From: an uncultured Flavobacteriaceae bacterium
GTDB lineage: Bacteria; Bacteroidota; Bacteroidia; Flavobacteriales; Flavobacteriaceae
NCBI GenBank assembly: GCA_943788095.1
Contig: CALSOZ010000004.1
Span: forward strand, 62,001 to 126,000
Length of the DNA stretch: 64,000 nucleotides
Direction of reading: 5' to 3'
Part shown: positions 45,296 through 54,675 of the stretch, one piece after another
Numbering within the stretch: the first letter of the stretch is position 1
Layout: each line of letters starts with the position of its first letter
Translations under genes and position numbers: made by a program
Notes under the pieces: model-generated
Database searches by the model: none
The model's input: only the letters and a program-made list of their open reading frames with translations
What the model was told of the DNA's origin: nothing

Positions 45296-45937
45296 TTATA
45301 GGGTTTTTAACTCTTTATAGTTCAATTTTAATCGCTTTAATAAAAGTCCATAAATCAGATAATAAAATCCTAATAGGATGACTGTAATGATGGCCATTGC
45401 GAGCAGACTTAAAGCGACAACAATCAAATAAAAGATATAAATATTATTGGCACCTTCAGATTCGATTCTAGTGAGCATCGTTTGAATTTCAGGGTTGTTT
45501 GTCAATTCGATATAGACGCCTATCACAATAGATACACACATGAATCCGAGATTAAAAATCACGTACTGTTTAACGGTTTTCCGTGTTTTTAATATTTGCT
45601 GCATCAAGGTCTTTATGTTGTCGGTTGCAGAAATACTTTTGTAGTTTTTGTAAAATAAAAAGATGAAAATAAATAAAACTACATATCCTATAATTGTGAG
45701 GGGATAAAAAATATGTTCAACATTATAGTTGTTCATTTTTTCTAAACTCTCAGCACCATCCAATAGAAATGAAATCAGGGTCCATACAGCAAATTCTAAA
45801 ACACTAATAATAAAAATCCACTTCACGATTGATGAAGATCTCATATTAATTAATTTGTAAAGGTCTGCCTTATTTAAGCTAGGATAGTTTGTCGAAGACT
45901 TATTCCAATGTTTTTTCAGTAGTTCTAATTCATCCAT
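45296..45937 (-). CDS. Four-helix membrane protein paired with ECF sigma (possible anti-sigma)
   Basis: 213 aa. N-terminal cytosolic part ELELLKKHWNKSSTNYPSL with an amphipathic stretch, then four membrane segments (WIFIISVLEFAVWTLISF, FYPLTIIGYVVLFIFIFLFY, FNLGFMCVSIVIGVYIEL, FYLIVVALSLLAMAIITVIL). It begins 2 bp after the sigma gene stop, so is expected to be co-transcribed with it. A short cytosolic N-terminus plus membrane anchor is the form of several flavobacterial anti-sigma-like proteins, but there is no ZAS/FecR motif. Regulatory role inferred from position only. Confidence 0.75.
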   Translation of the reverse strand: MDELELLKKHWNKSSTNYPSLNKADLYKLINMRSSSIVKWIFIISVLEFAVWTLISFLLDGAESLEKMNNYNVEHIFYPLTIIGYVVLFIFIFLFYKNYKSISATDNIKTLMQQILKTRKTVKQYVIFNLGFMCVSIVIGVYIELTNNPEIQTMLTRIESEGANNIYIFYLIVVALSLLAMAIITVILLGFYYLIYGLLLKRLKLNYKELKTL

Positions 45938-45939
45938 AA

Positions 45940-46434
45940 TTAAGAATTTAACTGGGTTTTTAATTTTGTTTTGATACGGTTCATTCGTACACGCGCATTG
46001 ATCTCGCTAATTCCTAGGGTTTCACTAATCTCTTTATAATTTTTGTTTTCTAAATACAAGAAAACAATTCCTTTGTCGATATCGTTTAGTTTTCGTACGG
46101 CACCATATATAAGTTTCAGTTGTTCATCCTTGGTGTCATCATATACTTCATAAGATAATTTAAATTCCACCGATTCGATCCGTTGACTTTGTACTTGGCG
46201 TAAGGATTTTCGATACAAGGTAATGGCAGTATTTAACCCAACCCGATACATCCAAGTACTAAATTTTGAGTCGCCTCTAAATTTTGGAAATGCTTTCCAT
46301 AATTGGATTGAAATTTCCTGAAACAAATCTTTGTGTGCGTCAGAATCATAGGTGTAGATTCTACAAACCTTATGCACAATGTTCTGGTGTTCCTGTAAAA
46401 GGGTTACAAAATTTTGTTCTGTTACTGATTTCAA
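45940..46434 (-). CDS. ECF-type RNA polymerase sigma factor
   Basis: 164 aa. Region 2: QNIVHKVCRIYTYDSDAHKDLFQEISIQLW and STWMYRVGLNTAITLYRK; region 4: LNDIDKGIVFLYLENKNYKEISETLGISEINARVR, helix-turn-helix intact. Small ECF sigma with a membrane protein partner downstream. The start ATG fits the family. Its stimulus is unknown. No autoregulated promoter was identified upstream. Confidence 0.92.
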   Translation of the reverse strand: MKSVTEQNFVTLLQEHQNIVHKVCRIYTYDSDAHKDLFQEISIQLWKAFPKFRGDSKFSTWMYRVGLNTAITLYRKSLRQVQSQRIESVEFKLSYEVYDDTKDEQLKLIYGAVRKLNDIDKGIVFLYLENKNYKEISETLGISEINARVRMNRIKTKLKTQLNS

Positions 46435-46498
46435 ATTGGTTATCTAGTTGAATTATTAGTATCTCAATTTACTAATTTGTTACACTTATTATTAAATA

Positions 46499-47389
46499 TT
46501 ATAAATCTTTTTCAAGAAGCTCTCCCGCTTCAATTTTGAAGGGTACTAGATTTTGACGAGGGGGATATAAACAGGTTGTGAATTCAGAGAACGCACAAGG
46601 CGGATTGTATAGGTAATTAAAATCTAGTGTTAGACGACCATCTACCTCAGGTAACTCAAGATACATATAACGTCCACCGCCATACGTAGTTTCTCCAGAA
46701 GTAAGGTCGCCAACCATGAGGAAGCCTTGACTGCCAATATCTAATGAATAAGGAGTGTTTTTATATGTAAAATGTACTTGTCCAATAAAGTTAGTAACCT
46801 CATTAACGCCTAATTTTGAAGCGACTGTTTCTTGTTGAGCGGTTTCAAAGTAGTTAAAGTTGGCATCGAAAATAAAATCTGAATTTATATCATAACTTTT
46901 AAATCCTTCAAACGCATCTATAGCGGGGTTTTTAGAATCCCAAACTCGTAGATACAGTGCACCAGAACGAGTAATCACTTGCCATTTTAGGGCTTTGTAA
47001 GTTAATTGAACAGAATTTCCAAACGCATCAATTGGCAGGGCTAAAGATTCGATTTGATCGCCAGTTTCAGTAGACACTTTTATATTTTTTGATGCTTGAA
47101 ATTTAAGACCTTTTTCTGATAAATGGATACTACCAATAGAGGGAGGTAAGTAATCAATATTCAAAACAAATCGATTTGAAGCTGCTTTTCCAAAGGAGTT
47201 AGAAATAGAATCTAATTTAAATAAACCTGCTAATTCTAGATACTTGACACGATTTTCGGATCTCAGTTCTCGGTTTTGGTTCAGCATAGACAGATAGTCC
47301 GCATCCATTACCACTTTTTTGTTGGTATGATTACAATTGAAAAGCAGTGCTACAATTAAGCTGAATATCAAACACTTTTTCATAATCAT
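46499..47389 (-). CDS. DUF1684 lipoprotein
   Basis: 296 aa. N-terminal LFNCNHTNKK gives a lipoprotein signal. The body ends with NPPCAFSEFTTCLYPPRQNL and VPFKIEAGE, which is the classic DUF1684 C-terminus, where NPPCAxxxxxTCPxPxxxNxL is the motif. The domain is a beta-sandwich of unknown function found in Bacteroidota and Actinobacteria. It overlaps the downstream side of the DUF1456 gene by 1 nt, so forms a two-gene unit with it. Confidence 0.88.
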   Translation of the reverse strand: MIMKKCLIFSLIVALLFNCNHTNKKVVMDADYLSMLNQNRELRSENRVKYLELAGLFKLDSISNSFGKAASNRFVLNIDYLPPSIGSIHLSEKGLKFQASKNIKVSTETGDQIESLALPIDAFGNSVQLTYKALKWQVITRSGALYLRVWDSKNPAIDAFEGFKSYDINSDFIFDANFNYFETAQQETVASKLGVNEVTNFIGQVHFTYKNTPYSLDIGSQGFLMVGDLTSGETTYGGGRYMYLELPEVDGRLTLDFNYLYNPPCAFSEFTTCLYPPRQNLVPFKIEAGELLEKDL

Positions 47390-47643
47390 TATTTCGGTTT
47401 CGTACTCGACCCTTTAGGAGGCATAGGCCCTCTTAGGTGAATAATCAAGCCGTCTAAGAAATTTCTCAAAAATTGATCGCCACATTCCATGTATTTTTCG
47501 TGTTTCTCATTTCTGAAAATTGCATTGAGTTCACTCTTGGTGATTTTGAAGTCTTTTAAACCGCAAATTTTTACAATATCATCGTCTCTTAATTTATGAG
47601 CGACTCTAAGTTTCTTGAAAATATCGTTATTGTTTAATCCCAT
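47389..47643 (-). CDS. DUF1456 family protein, half length
   Basis: 84 aa. The segment NNDIFKKLRVAHKLRDDDIVKICG and the ending LRNFLDGLIIHLRGP match one unit of DUF1456. The E. coli homologue YehS carries two such units in about 156 aa; here only one is present followed by PPKGSSTKPK. It is cytosolic and precedes the DUF1684 gene with 1-nt overlap. Function unknown. Confidence 0.75.
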   Translation of the reverse strand: MGLNNNDIFKKLRVAHKLRDDDIVKICGLKDFKITKSELNAIFRNEKHEKYMECGDQFLRNFLDGLIIHLRGPMPPKGSSTKPK

Positions 47644-47799
47644 ACTAACAAAGGTACGTATTTTTAAAACGTATTCTTCAACTCTATTGGGGGCAAATAG
47701 AGCGTGTAAACGATTTAAAAAGACTTTAATTAATTTAAAAATAATACTCAGGGCTGCTCTTGTCAGTTTACAGATTTATCTTCTGACAGATCACTCCAT

Positions 47800-48372
47800 T
47801 TACTCGATAATTCCTGCACAACTGACTCTGCTTCCAGCAGCACCAGAAGGTTGAGAAGTGTAATCATCAGTCCCTTGATGGATGATGACGCTTTTCCCAA
47901 GAATGTCTTTAGCAGGATCGCCACAACCTATACACCATTCGTCAGTGCTAAATTGTACGATCGTTTCTTCTGCGTTTTTAACCATGAAATTACCAATATC
48001 GCCTTTGTGATAGCCTGTTTCAACACCCCATTTTCCATGTGGTTGGTTGGTGGGATTCCAATGGCCACCAGCCGATTTTCCATCAACAGAACTACAGTCA
48101 CTTGTTTGGTGAATATGAATTGCATGTAAGCCTTCTGATAAACCTGAAATTTTGGCATTCATTTCAACCATGCCATTCGTTTCAGTAAAATGAACAACCC
48201 CATTGACATTACTGTCACTTTTTGGATTTAAGTGAATGGAAAGCGATTTCGATTCTTGAGTTTTCTCAACACTTACTGCTTTATTATTAGTTTTTGAATC
48301 TGATTTTTTGGGTTCAGATTTACATGCGATGACGAATATACTAAGCGTAATTAAGGAAATTATTTTTTTCAT
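47800..48372 (-). CDS. sodC: Cu/Zn superoxide dismutase-family lipoprotein
   Basis: 190 aa. Lipobox FVIAC with Cys at 17, then linker, then SOD fold: metal His in HAIHIHQTSDCSS, GGHWNPTNQPHGK and VIIHQGTDDYTSQP, with the disulphide Cys in CSS and VSCAG. The protein is periplasmic and removes superoxide. Note Cys also in EWCIGCGDPAKD within the loop, an addition relative to E. coli SodC. Divergence: transcribed singly between two spacers. Confidence 0.88.
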   Translation of the reverse strand: MKKIISLITLSIFVIACKSEPKKSDSKTNNKAVSVEKTQESKSLSIHLNPKSDSNVNGVVHFTETNGMVEMNAKISGLSEGLHAIHIHQTSDCSSVDGKSAGGHWNPTNQPHGKWGVETGYHKGDIGNFMVKNAEETIVQFSTDEWCIGCGDPAKDILGKSVIIHQGTDDYTSQPSGAAGSRVSCAGIIE

Positions 48373-48486
48373 AATCTAAAAAATTTATTTTATCGAAAGT
48401 TAATTAAAAAATCAGAACCTCCGGATTTTATTGGTTAATAATTTTAAATAGTTTAGATTTTGGGTCAGCTGAAAGTCGCTTTAATT

Positions 48487-48771
48487 CTATAGTTTCTTTG
48501 GATTAATCTTTTCGGTGAGTTGGCTACTAGGCTTAAAACGCACCACTTGTTTGGCGGGAATAAAAATAGCATCATTGGTTCTCGGGTTTCTCCCATTTCG
48601 AGCCGCTCTTTCATAAACGGACCAACTTCCGAACCCTTGCAGACTCATTCGTTTCCCCTCTTTTAGAGTCTCGCTAACGCCAGCTACCAGAGCTTCAAGT
48701 GCCTTGTTTGCAGCAGATCTAGATATACCTGCGTTTAGCGCCATTTGGTCAATTAAGTCATTTTTTGTCAT
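48487..48771 (-). CDS. HU-family DNA-binding protein
   Basis: 94 aa. DLIDQMALNAGISRSAANKALEALV, then RMSLQGFGSWSVYERAARNGRNPRT and IFIPAKQVVRFKPSSQL show the HU/IHF beta-arm and Pro-containing arm tip. Nucleoid architecture. The C-terminal ends EKINPKKL. It lies 12 bp after fmt in the same direction and ends the ATPase-recQ-fmt-HU operon. Confidence 0.95.
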   Translation of the reverse strand: MTKNDLIDQMALNAGISRSAANKALEALVAGVSETLKEGKRMSLQGFGSWSVYERAARNGRNPRTNDAIFIPAKQVVRFKPSSQLTEKINPKKL

Positions 48772-48783
48772 AGGTTCTAGTGA

Positions 48784-49734
48784 TTAAATCATTTTAGCAT
48801 TTTCATCAAATGTGAATCCATTTAAAAAGGACACGGCATCCATTTGTCGTTTTCCAGGAAATTTAAAGTTGATGAGTTCAATAAATCCGCCCTTAACGGC
48901 GACTTTAATTGCTTTTTTAGAAATGATGAGATGTCCAGCTTTAAATTCGTGAGCTTCAGAATGTTTCACAACCTCATACAATTTAATATTTAAAAGATCC
49001 TCACCATTGGCCAAAAGCCCCCAAGCCGCAGGATAGGGATGAAGTCCCCGAACTAGGTTGTAAATACGATCCATTGTACTAGTCCAATCCACTTTACAAT
49101 TATCTTTATTTAATTTATAAGCCGTTTTGGTTTCTTTTAGAGGTTGCGTCGTGGTTTTTACGTTTTCATCTTCAATGGTTTTGATGGTTTTTAAGACCAA
49201 TTCACTTCCTAAATGCATCAATTTATCATGTAATTCACCTGCATTTTCTGTAGGATGAATATCGATTTTAGACTGTAAAATAACCGCTCCTGTATCAATT
49301 TTTTCATCAATAAAAAAGGTGGTAACACCCGTTTCTTTTTCACCGTTGATAATTGCCCAGTTAATCGGAGCAGCTCCGCGATAATCAGGAAGTAAAGAAG
49401 CATGTAAATTAAAAGTTCCTAATGCGGGCATTTGCCACACAACTTTTGGGAGCATTCTAAATGCTACTACAATTTGAAGATTGGCTTTTAAATTTTTTAA
49501 ATCATTTAAAAAAGAAACTTCTTTTAAATTTGCAGGTTGTAAAACGGTCAATCCTTTAGACTTAGAAAACACTTTGACGGCCGATTCATGAATTTTTTGA
49601 CCTCTTCCTGCAGGCCGACCGGGAGCGGTAATGACCCCTGCAATTGTATACTTTTTTTGTAAAAGTCCGTCTAATATAGTCACTGCAAATTCGGGCGTGC
49701 CCATGAATACAATACGAATGTCTTCTTTTTTCAT
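48784..49734 (-). CDS. fmt: Methionyl-tRNA formyltransferase
   Basis: 316 aa. Formyl-THF site: RIVFMGTPEFAVTILDGL, HASLLPDYRGAAPINWAIINGE with catalytic N/H/D set, and GVTTFFIDEKIDTG. It formylates Met-tRNA for initiation. C-terminal OB-like domain from 210. It overlaps the recQ stop by 4 bp (ATGA). Confidence 0.96.
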   Translation of the reverse strand: MKKEDIRIVFMGTPEFAVTILDGLLQKKYTIAGVITAPGRPAGRGQKIHESAVKVFSKSKGLTVLQPANLKEVSFLNDLKNLKANLQIVVAFRMLPKVVWQMPALGTFNLHASLLPDYRGAAPINWAIINGEKETGVTTFFIDEKIDTGAVILQSKIDIHPTENAGELHDKLMHLGSELVLKTIKTIEDENVKTTTQPLKETKTAYKLNKDNCKVDWTSTMDRIYNLVRGLHPYPAAWGLLANGEDLLNIKLYEVVKHSEAHEFKAGHLIISKKAIKVAVKGGFIELINFKFPGKRQMDAVSFLNGFTFDENAKMI

Positions 49735-51629
49735 AATGCTTTGAGTTGGTATGTATTTCTTTCGGTAATTTCGATTATTCCTCTTTCTAAGAGGTTCGCT
49801 AAAATAGCGGTTAATGTGTTGCTATCAAAAGAACTTAAGGTTTCAAGTTTTCGAGACGAGAGCGAATCTTTTTTCAGTAAAGTTAAGATTGTTTGAGTAT
49901 CCTTTTTTGAAAATGATTTGTTTTTGGATCGTTCCAAACAACTCGAACAAATTCCACATGCTTTTGAGTCAGTTTCTTCAAAATATGAAAGTAACTTTTG
50001 ACTTTTACAAACGCCATCATTTTTAATGTAATCAAACACGGATTGAAGCTGTGCTTTTTTTAAATCGTGTTGTTGGGTTACAATTTTTGAAATTCTATGA
50101 ATTGTTTTATCATCCTCTCGCGGTTCTATAAACGTGATTTGTGCATCGGTTTTAGAAAATTCGAACGTTACAATTTCAGCGGCGTTTAAAGCGGTTAGTT
50201 CTGCAATGACTTGAGCTTCTGTAAGGTTTGTTTTTTTAGCGATGGTCTGCGTGTAAATTTCTGTAGAATGGTCAAAAACGCCTTCATACGTTCTTAAAAT
50301 CAACTTTATAATTAAGGCTTGTTTTGGATGCTCTTCAATGTAATTAAACAAGGCCGTATTTCCAATTTTAATCTGTATATAGGCCGTATTTTTAAATCGT
50401 TCTTCCAACGAAATAATGCTCGTACGATCTAAAATTCTGAGTGCATTGTAGGTCAATGCGGAAGGGAGTTTATAGGTGCTGCAAAATAATTTAAAATTAA
50501 AACTATGAACCGTATTGACCCCTTCTCCATAAGAAATTTGGAAATAATTACACAACCGCTTATAGATGGTTTTTAAAAAATCTACATCTGGTAACGCATT
50601 GATAAATTGATTTTTGGAATCTGTGTCATCCGAAGTATTCCGAAGAATCACAGCGTATGCATTTTCATTATTTCGACCTGCGCGGCCAGCTTCTTGGTAA
50701 TAACTTTCTAAACTTTCAGGCAAATTATGATGAATCACGGTTTGCACATTTGCTTTGTCAATTCCCATTCCAAAGGCATTTGTCGCCACCATAACTTGAT
50801 TTTTATTAGCCGTCCAAAGATCAAATTGTGTGTCTTTTTCTTTGGGGCTTAATCCGCCGTGATAATAGCCACTTGCAATTCCGATATTATTTAAATACCC
50901 TGCTATCTCAAGTGTAGCTTTTCGATTTCGCACATAGATAATTGAGGTGCCAGAATATTTTTTTAAAATTTGAACGGTTTTAAAGTATTTATCTTCGCAC
51001 TCTAAAGTCAGATACGCCAAATTTGGGCGTTGAAACGAGGTCTTCAAAATCTGTGGAGCAATACAATCCAATTGAATACAAATGTCCTCAACTACTTTGG
51101 CAGTTGCTGAGGCTGTTAAACCAATTACATTTACATTAGGCTGGAGGGCTCTGAGCGATTTAATATCTCGATAGGCAGGTCTAAAATCGTGCCCCCATTG
51201 ACTGATACAATGCGCCTCGTCCACCGCAATTAGATTGACATTCATTTGTTTGATGCGTTCTTGAACTAAATCTTGTTGAAGCCGTTCGGGAGATAAGTAG
51301 AGAAATTTATAGTTTCCATAAATACAATTATCCAACATCCGATCGATGTCCTCATACGTATATCCACTGGTTAACGCCATGGCTTTGATGCCCTTCTCTT
51401 TGAGTGTATTGACTTGATCTTGCATCAATGCAATGAGTGGAGAGACCACAATACAAATCCCCTCTTTGATTAGCGCAGGAATTTGAAAGCAAACCGATTT
51501 TCCGCCTCCCGTTGGTAGCAGTGCAATGCAGTCCTCTTTTGCCAAAACCGCTTCGATAATAGCTTCTTGTTGGGGTTTAAATTCTGAAAATCCCCAATAG
51601 TGTTCCAATAGTTCAATTGGATGCTTCAT
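49731..51629 (-). CDS. recQ: RecQ-family DNA helicase, no HRDC domain
   Basis: 632 aa. Walker A LLPTGGGKSVCFQIP, DEAHCISQWGHDFRPAY for motif II, and the second helicase domain with MGIDKANVQTVIHHNLP and YYQEAGRAGRN. Zn-binding Cys in GVCKSQKLLSYF, CGICSSCLERS. After the RQC wing the protein ends without a clear HRDC domain (C-terminal SLSSRKLETLSSF instead), a short RecQ form common in Bacteroidota. 3'-5' helicase in recombination repair. Overlaps neighbour genes by 4 bp on both sides. Confidence 0.94.
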   Translation of the reverse strand: MKHPIELLEHYWGFSEFKPQQEAIIEAVLAKEDCIALLPTGGGKSVCFQIPALIKEGICIVVSPLIALMQDQVNTLKEKGIKAMALTSGYTYEDIDRMLDNCIYGNYKFLYLSPERLQQDLVQERIKQMNVNLIAVDEAHCISQWGHDFRPAYRDIKSLRALQPNVNVIGLTASATAKVVEDICIQLDCIAPQILKTSFQRPNLAYLTLECEDKYFKTVQILKKYSGTSIIYVRNRKATLEIAGYLNNIGIASGYYHGGLSPKEKDTQFDLWTANKNQVMVATNAFGMGIDKANVQTVIHHNLPESLESYYQEAGRAGRNNENAYAVILRNTSDDTDSKNQFINALPDVDFLKTIYKRLCNYFQISYGEGVNTVHSFNFKLFCSTYKLPSALTYNALRILDRTSIISLEERFKNTAYIQIKIGNTALFNYIEEHPKQALIIKLILRTYEGVFDHSTEIYTQTIAKKTNLTEAQVIAELTALNAAEIVTFEFSKTDAQITFIEPREDDKTIHRISKIVTQQHDLKKAQLQSVFDYIKNDGVCKSQKLLSYFEETDSKACGICSSCLERSKNKSFSKKDTQTILTLLKKDSLSSRKLETLSSFDSNTLTAILANLLERGIIEITERNTYQLKAL

Positions 51630-52171
51630 TCAGTAGAATTTAAATGATTTTCAATAAATTCAACGCGTTCTTCAATGGTACCAAAAGGGGTCTCAATAAT
51701 GGTATATCCATATTCTGTATACGATTTAACCAGGAAGTCATGAATTATTAAAGCTTGCTCAAATGTTTCATAGCGCTCATTGTCTTGCTCATAAATAGCT
51801 TTCCAAGGTTTTAAAATAAATACCTTATGATACTGATATTGATTACAAATCGTTTTAAAAGAGTCTGGATAACTACTTTTCAAATAATCTAAATACGCCA
51901 CAACATCGGGGAGACCACGATCAAAAAACACCACTTTTTTAGAACTCTTGTCTGCATCTAAAAACTGTTTTTGACGACCCAATAAGAGTTGTTTACTAAA
52001 CAATAAAGGATCCTCTAGGAACAATTGCTCAATGCCTTTTTCTTGTGCTTCGACCGTAATTTGTCTAGAAATCTCTTCCATACAACAATAGCCTTTGGCC
52101 ATAAGGGCGCCAATTAAAGTTGTTTTTCCAGTACTAGGACCACCAATTAATGCTATTTTTTGAGTATTCAA
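51626..52171 (-). CDS. AAA/NadR-like ATPase (kinase-type P-loop)
   Basis: 181 aa. Walker A ALIGGPSTGKTTLIGAL, central KVVFFDRGLPDVVAYLDYLK (Walker B region, DRGLPD) and C-terminal NERYETFEQALIIHDFL. It fits the AAA_28/NadR-kinase fold of small ATP-binding proteins; substrate unknown. First gene of the recQ-fmt-HU operon, with 4-bp overlap to recQ. A nucleoside or vitamin kinase role is possible but not shown. Confidence 0.85.
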   Translation of the reverse strand: MNTQKIALIGGPSTGKTTLIGALMAKGYCCMEEISRQITVEAQEKGIEQLFLEDPLLFSKQLLLGRQKQFLDADKSSKKVVFFDRGLPDVVAYLDYLKSSYPDSFKTICNQYQYHKVFILKPWKAIYEQDNERYETFEQALIIHDFLVKSYTEYGYTIIETPFGTIEERVEFIENHLNSTE

Positions 52172-52235
52172 GTTGTTTTATTTAATTCTTGTAAAATTCG
52201 TGATTTAAAAGGGAAATAAAAAATCAGATATAATG

Positions 52236-52243
52236 TATATTTG
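52236..52243 (+). promoter_or_regulatory. Candidate -7 box (TATATTTG)
   Basis: TATATTTG matches TAnnTTTG, 18 bp before the ATG of the DUF493 gene. Confidence 0.45.
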
Positions 52244-52261
52244 TAGTCTTAGAGTCAAATC

Positions 52262-52555
52262 ATGGATACACCCGCAAACCCAGAAGCGTTTTATAATAAT
52301 TTAAAAGAAAAGTTGTACGATACTGCTATCTGGCCTTCTGAATATTTGTATAAGTTTATTGTTAAAACGGACCTTTTAAAAATAAAAACGATTGAATCTG
52401 TTTTTGACAATATGGGAGCAGTTATCAAGACGATTCCTTCTCGAAAAGGGAATTACACCAGCGTTTCGATTAACGTGGTGATGCAGACTCCGGAGTCTGT
52501 AATAGTAAAATATAAAGAAGTTGGAAGCCAAGTTGAAGGTGTTATTTCCCTGTAA
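52262..52555 (+). CDS. DUF493 (YbeD-like) protein
   Basis: 97 aa. LYKFIVKTDLLKIKTIESVFDNMG then RKGNYTSVSINVVMQTPESVIVKYKEVGS. This ferredoxin-like alpha/beta domain is YbeD-type; its function is unproven and in proteobacteria it sits by lipoate genes. Here it is 97 bp before the DUF4290 and murA genes, an order common in flavobacteria. Confidence 0.85.
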   Translation: MDTPANPEAFYNNLKEKLYDTAIWPSEYLYKFIVKTDLLKIKTIESVFDNMGAVIKTIPSRKGNYTSVSINVVMQTPESVIVKYKEVGSQVEGVISL

Positions 52556-52652
52556 ATATGCTGCTTTTAATCAACTTTTAAAATACTATTAAACTGACAC
52601 TATTTTTTTGTATTTTGCAAACACTTAATTTTTAAAAACAAAGATCGCCTAC

Positions 52653-53306
52653 ATGACAGCGTTAACAGATCAACTAGAATATAATACAGAACGAGAACAC
52701 TTAATCATACCTGAATATGGGAGACATTTACAAAAAATGATCAACCATGCCGTGGCTCAAGAGTCGAAGGAAGAACGGAATCGCTTGGCAAAAGCGATTA
52801 TTTCTGTGATGGGTAACATGCAACCACATTTACGTGATGTCCCAGATTTTCAACATAAACTTTGGGATCAATTATTTATCATGTCTGATTTAAAGTTAGA
52901 TGCAGATTCTCCTTTTGAGAAGCCAACAGAAGAAATGTTAAGCATCCGCCCAGAACCCTTAGAGTATCCTCAAAACTTTCCGAAATATCGGTTTTATGGA
53001 AACAACATCAAAACCATGATTGATGTGGCCAACACTTGGGAAGCTGGTGAAATGAAAGAAGCTTTGGAATATACCATTGCCAATCACATGAAAAAATCAT
53101 TCTTAAACTGGAATAAAGATACGGTAGAAGATGTCGTTATTTTTGGCCACCTTTTTGAATTATCAGGTGGAAAAATTGACTTGCGTAACAGTAAGGAAGC
53201 CTTAAGTGAAGTGTCTAGTTTGCTTAAAGTACAACGAAAATTCACCTCTCAAAAGAAACCAGCCAAAAAGAATAACAACCATCAAAGAAATAGAAAACGG
53301 TACTAA
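52653..53306 (+). CDS. DUF4290 protein
   Basis: 217 aa. The N-terminus TDQLEYNTEREHLIIPEYGRHLQKMI and the central LKLDADSPFEKPTEEM mark DUF4290, known only in Bacteroidota. The C-terminus is basic and low complexity (KPAKKNNNHQRNRKRY). The gene lies 55 bp before murA; the repeated DUF4290-murA order points to a cell-wall or growth link, inferred only from context. Confidence 0.85.
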   Translation: MTALTDQLEYNTEREHLIIPEYGRHLQKMINHAVAQESKEERNRLAKAIISVMGNMQPHLRDVPDFQHKLWDQLFIMSDLKLDADSPFEKPTEEMLSIRPEPLEYPQNFPKYRFYGNNIKTMIDVANTWEAGEMKEALEYTIANHMKKSFLNWNKDTVEDVVIFGHLFELSGGKIDLRNSKEALSEVSSLLKVQRKFTSQKKPAKKNNNHQRNRKRY

Positions 53307-53361
53307 TTTCTAGCTAAATTAGGACTTTAGTACACTTACTACTCATTTAAATTCATCAACA

Positions 53362-54675
53362 TTGAAAACTTTTAAAATTGAAGGCGGATACCAGTTAAAA
53401 GGGGCGATTCAACCACAAGGTGCTAAAAACGAAGCGCTTCAAATACTGTGTGCAGTGATTTTATCCCCTGATAAAATCACGATTCACAATATCCCTGATA
53501 TTATAGACGTCAATAAGCTTATTATTTTATTAGGAAAATTGGGTGTTAAAGTTGAAAAGTTAGCAAAAGGCAGTTATTCTTTTCAGGCCGATGAAATTAA
53601 TTTAGAGTATTTAGAAACAGAAGCTTTTAAAGTCGATGGTCGTGGACTAAGAGGGTCTATAATGATTGTAGGGCCACTTTTGGCGCGCTTTGGAAAAGGA
53701 TATATTCCAAAACCAGGCGGCGATAAAATTGGACGTAGACGTTTAGATACCCATTTCGAAGGATTCATCAAATTGGGGGCCAACTTTAGATACAACAGAG
53801 AAGATCATTTCTACGGGGTCGAGGCAAAAGAACTTAAGGGGACTTATATGTTGCTCGACGAAGCCTCTGTCACAGGAACCGCCAATATTGTCATGGCAGC
53901 GGTGTTAGCCACTGGAACCACCACTATATACAATGCAGCTTGTGAACCGTATTTGCAGCAACTTTGTAAAATGCTCAATAGAATGGGCGCTAAAATATCG
54001 GGGATTGGTTCAAATATGCTGACTATCGAAGGTGTTAAAGCTTTGGGAGGCACAGAACATACGATGTTACCAGATATGATTGAAATTGGAAGCTGGATTG
54101 GATTAGCGGCCATGACCAAAAGTGAATTAACGATTAAAAATGTCAGCTGGGACGATTTGGGTGTGATTCCAAATGTGTTTGGAAAATTGGGAATTACTAT
54201 CGAAAGAAAAGGAGATGATATTTTTATCCCTGCTCATTCAGACGGTTATCAAATTCAAAATTATATTGATGGTTCAATTTTAACCATTTCGGATGCCCCG
54301 TGGCCTGGGTTTACGCCAGATTTATTAAGTATTATTCTGGTGGTTGCAACACAAGCAAGAGGCAGTGTTCTCATCCATCAAAAAATGTTTGAAAGTCGCT
54401 TATTCTTTGTCGATAAATTGATTGATATGGGCGCAAAAATCATCCTTTGTGATCCACACCGTGCCTCTGTAATTGGACACGATTTTAAATCGAGCCTGAA
54501 AGCGACAACGATGACCTCTCCAGATATTAGAGCGGGTGTTTCCTTATTAATTGCGGCACTTTCTGCCAAAGGGACTTCAACCATTCACAATATCGAACAA
54601 ATTGATCGTGGTTATGAAAACATAGACGATCGTTTGCGTGCTATTGGCGCTAAGATTGAACGCATTGACTCATGA
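53362..54675 (+). CDS. murA: UDP-N-acetylglucosamine 1-carboxyvinyltransferase with Asp at the fosfomycin site
   Basis: 437 aa, TTG start. N-terminal FKIEGGYQLKGAIQPQGAKNEAL carries the substrate Lys/Asn of MurA. The loop that in E. coli holds catalytic Cys115 (GGC) is here KPGGDKIGRRRLDTHFEG, with Asp at residue 121. Cys to Asp is a known natural change that keeps activity and blocks fosfomycin alkylation. Other motifs ASVTGTANIVMAAV and PGFTPDL (catalytic Asp/Arg loop) are intact. First committed step of peptidoglycan synthesis. Overlaps the phnA-like gene by 4 bp. Confidence 0.97.
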   Translation: MKTFKIEGGYQLKGAIQPQGAKNEALQILCAVILSPDKITIHNIPDIIDVNKLIILLGKLGVKVEKLAKGSYSFQADEINLEYLETEAFKVDGRGLRGSIMIVGPLLARFGKGYIPKPGGDKIGRRRLDTHFEGFIKLGANFRYNREDHFYGVEAKELKGTYMLLDEASVTGTANIVMAAVLATGTTTIYNAACEPYLQQLCKMLNRMGAKISGIGSNMLTIEGVKALGGTEHTMLPDMIEIGSWIGLAAMTKSELTIKNVSWDDLGVIPNVFGKLGITIERKGDDIFIPAHSDGYQIQNYIDGSILTISDAPWPGFTPDLLSIILVVATQARGSVLIHQKMFESRLFFVDKLIDMGAKIILCDPHRASVIGHDFKSSLKATTMTSPDIRAGVSLLIAALSAKGTSTIHNIEQIDRGYENIDDRLRAIGAKIERIDS

